Source of the DNA: a virus
Direction: 5' to 3' (one strand)
Virus record (IMG/VR): IMGVR_UViG_3300043418_000072
Span: 62,001-126,000 of that record
DNA: 64,000 nt
Position 1 is the stretch's first letter, and every line of letters starts with the position of its first letter. Shown piece by piece: positions 63,793-64,000 of the stretch. The notes beneath the pieces are model-generated. The model searched no databases and was not told the origin of the DNA. It worked only from the letters and a program-made list of their open reading frames with translations. A program made the position numbers and the translations under genes.

Positions 63793-64000
63793 TTAATAAT
63801 TGTGACTAGTATATCACTATGCTGTTTAGTTAATCGCACGTCGTGACCAAAGTTATTTTTAATCCATGCATCAGTGAAGTGGTTCCAGGTTGCATCGTGT
63901 TGGTATGCAAACTCCAGTATCCTTTTGTTCTGTACGCTGATCTCATGTAACATAGTTGGACTGTCTTGGTACCAACTGTAGTCAGGGTACTCAATATCAA
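63789..64000 (-). CDS. 3' end of a gene that continues beyond the window
   Basis: The minus-strand frame is open from the right edge to the TGA at 63789-63791, which overlaps the next start as ATGA. The visible 69 residues include IEYPDYSWYQDSPTMLHEIS, ATWNHFTDAWIKNNFGHDVR and ILVTIIK at the end. Too short to classify. Confidence 0.6.
   Translation of the reverse strand, partial: DIEYPDYSWYQDSPTMLHEISVQNKRILEFAYQHDATWNHFTDAWIKNNFGHDVRLTKQHSDILVTIIK

Noticed and set aside
1-64000. Bacterial chromosome or integrated prophage
   Set aside because: No ribosomal, tRNA, integrase or attachment-site signals; the gene density, overlaps and T4-type replication genes indicate a lytic phage genome.

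Overview
The window is a stretch of a large, T4-like tailed-phage (myovirus-type Caudoviricetes) genome, not a bacterial chromosome. It carries a T4-type replication set: family B DNA polymerase, sliding clamp, 5' nuclease (RNase H/flap type), thymidylate synthase and DHFR. It also has a lysis module (GH19 endolysin, spanin-like proteins, 3-TM holin) and TAAATA-type late-promoter motifs like T4's. About 100 genes are packed with almost no gaps. Most neighbours overlap by ATGA or TAATG, and all but the first two genes are on the minus strand. A TctC/Bug-type periplasmic binding protein, a family greatly expanded in Burkholderiales, hints at a (freshwater?) betaproteobacterial host; this is inference.

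Layout (left to right; transcription mostly right to left). 1-1.6 kb: two plus-strand genes, the second with a capsid-targeting-like N-terminus. 1.6-5 kb: sugar aminotransferase and epimerase, ThyA, DHFR. 5-7.6 kb: small conserved phage genes and a Bax-inhibitor-1 membrane protein. 7.3-18.2 kb: early-type region with several good sigma70-like promoters, holding a VWA/metallopeptidase protein and its MoxR AAA+ partner (under promoters with the same palindrome), a ParB-domain protein, a GIY-YIG-like protein and the 5' nuclease. 18.2-21.9 kb: methyltransferase, SGNH-like protein, basic histone-tail-like protein, small genes. 21.9-30.2 kb: a tightly coupled block with QueE, MazG-like, QueD and FolE plus two Rieske oxygenase-like proteins and three paralogous PP-loop (SGGxDS) proteins. 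30.2-38.2 kb: short DegT-like protein, GalE, H1-like protein, glycosyltransferase, T-fold protein, DpdA-like transglycosylase, sulfotransferase. 38.2-43.3 kb: clamp, methyltransferase, DNA polymerase, DsbA-like protein. 43.4 kb: a noncoding segment of consecutive hairpins. 43.5-51.6 kb: large multidomain proteins (metallopeptidase+nucleotidyltransferase, SpoT-like HD domain, NMNAT-like nucleotidyltransferase). 51.6-57 kb: glycosyltransferase, ClpA-like AAA+ and DnaJ. 57-60.4 kb: lysis cassette. 60.4-64 kb: structural-looking genes, P-loop protein, TctC-like protein and edge genes.

How it may work together. FolE, QueD, QueE and the DpdA homologue outline a 7-deazaguanine DNA-modification pathway; no canonical QueC is present, and the Rieske/PP-loop genes are coupled to this pathway without a known role. 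The most unusual feature is in 44.6-51.6 kb (plus 0.7 and 59 kb). Several proteins begin with a short peptide ending (I/F)TE before A or H, like the T4 internal-protein capsid-targeting sequence. Two of the large ones are divided into unrelated domains by repeated QGVAEG linkers that also end in an aliphatic-x-Glu site. I infer that these may be head-packaged polyproteins cut by the prohead protease, delivering enzymes (acetyltransferase, HD hydrolase, nucleotidyltransferases) into the cell. Two genes, including the endolysin, have the ribosome-binding site in a hairpin with a late-promoter motif inside it, as in T4 gene e.
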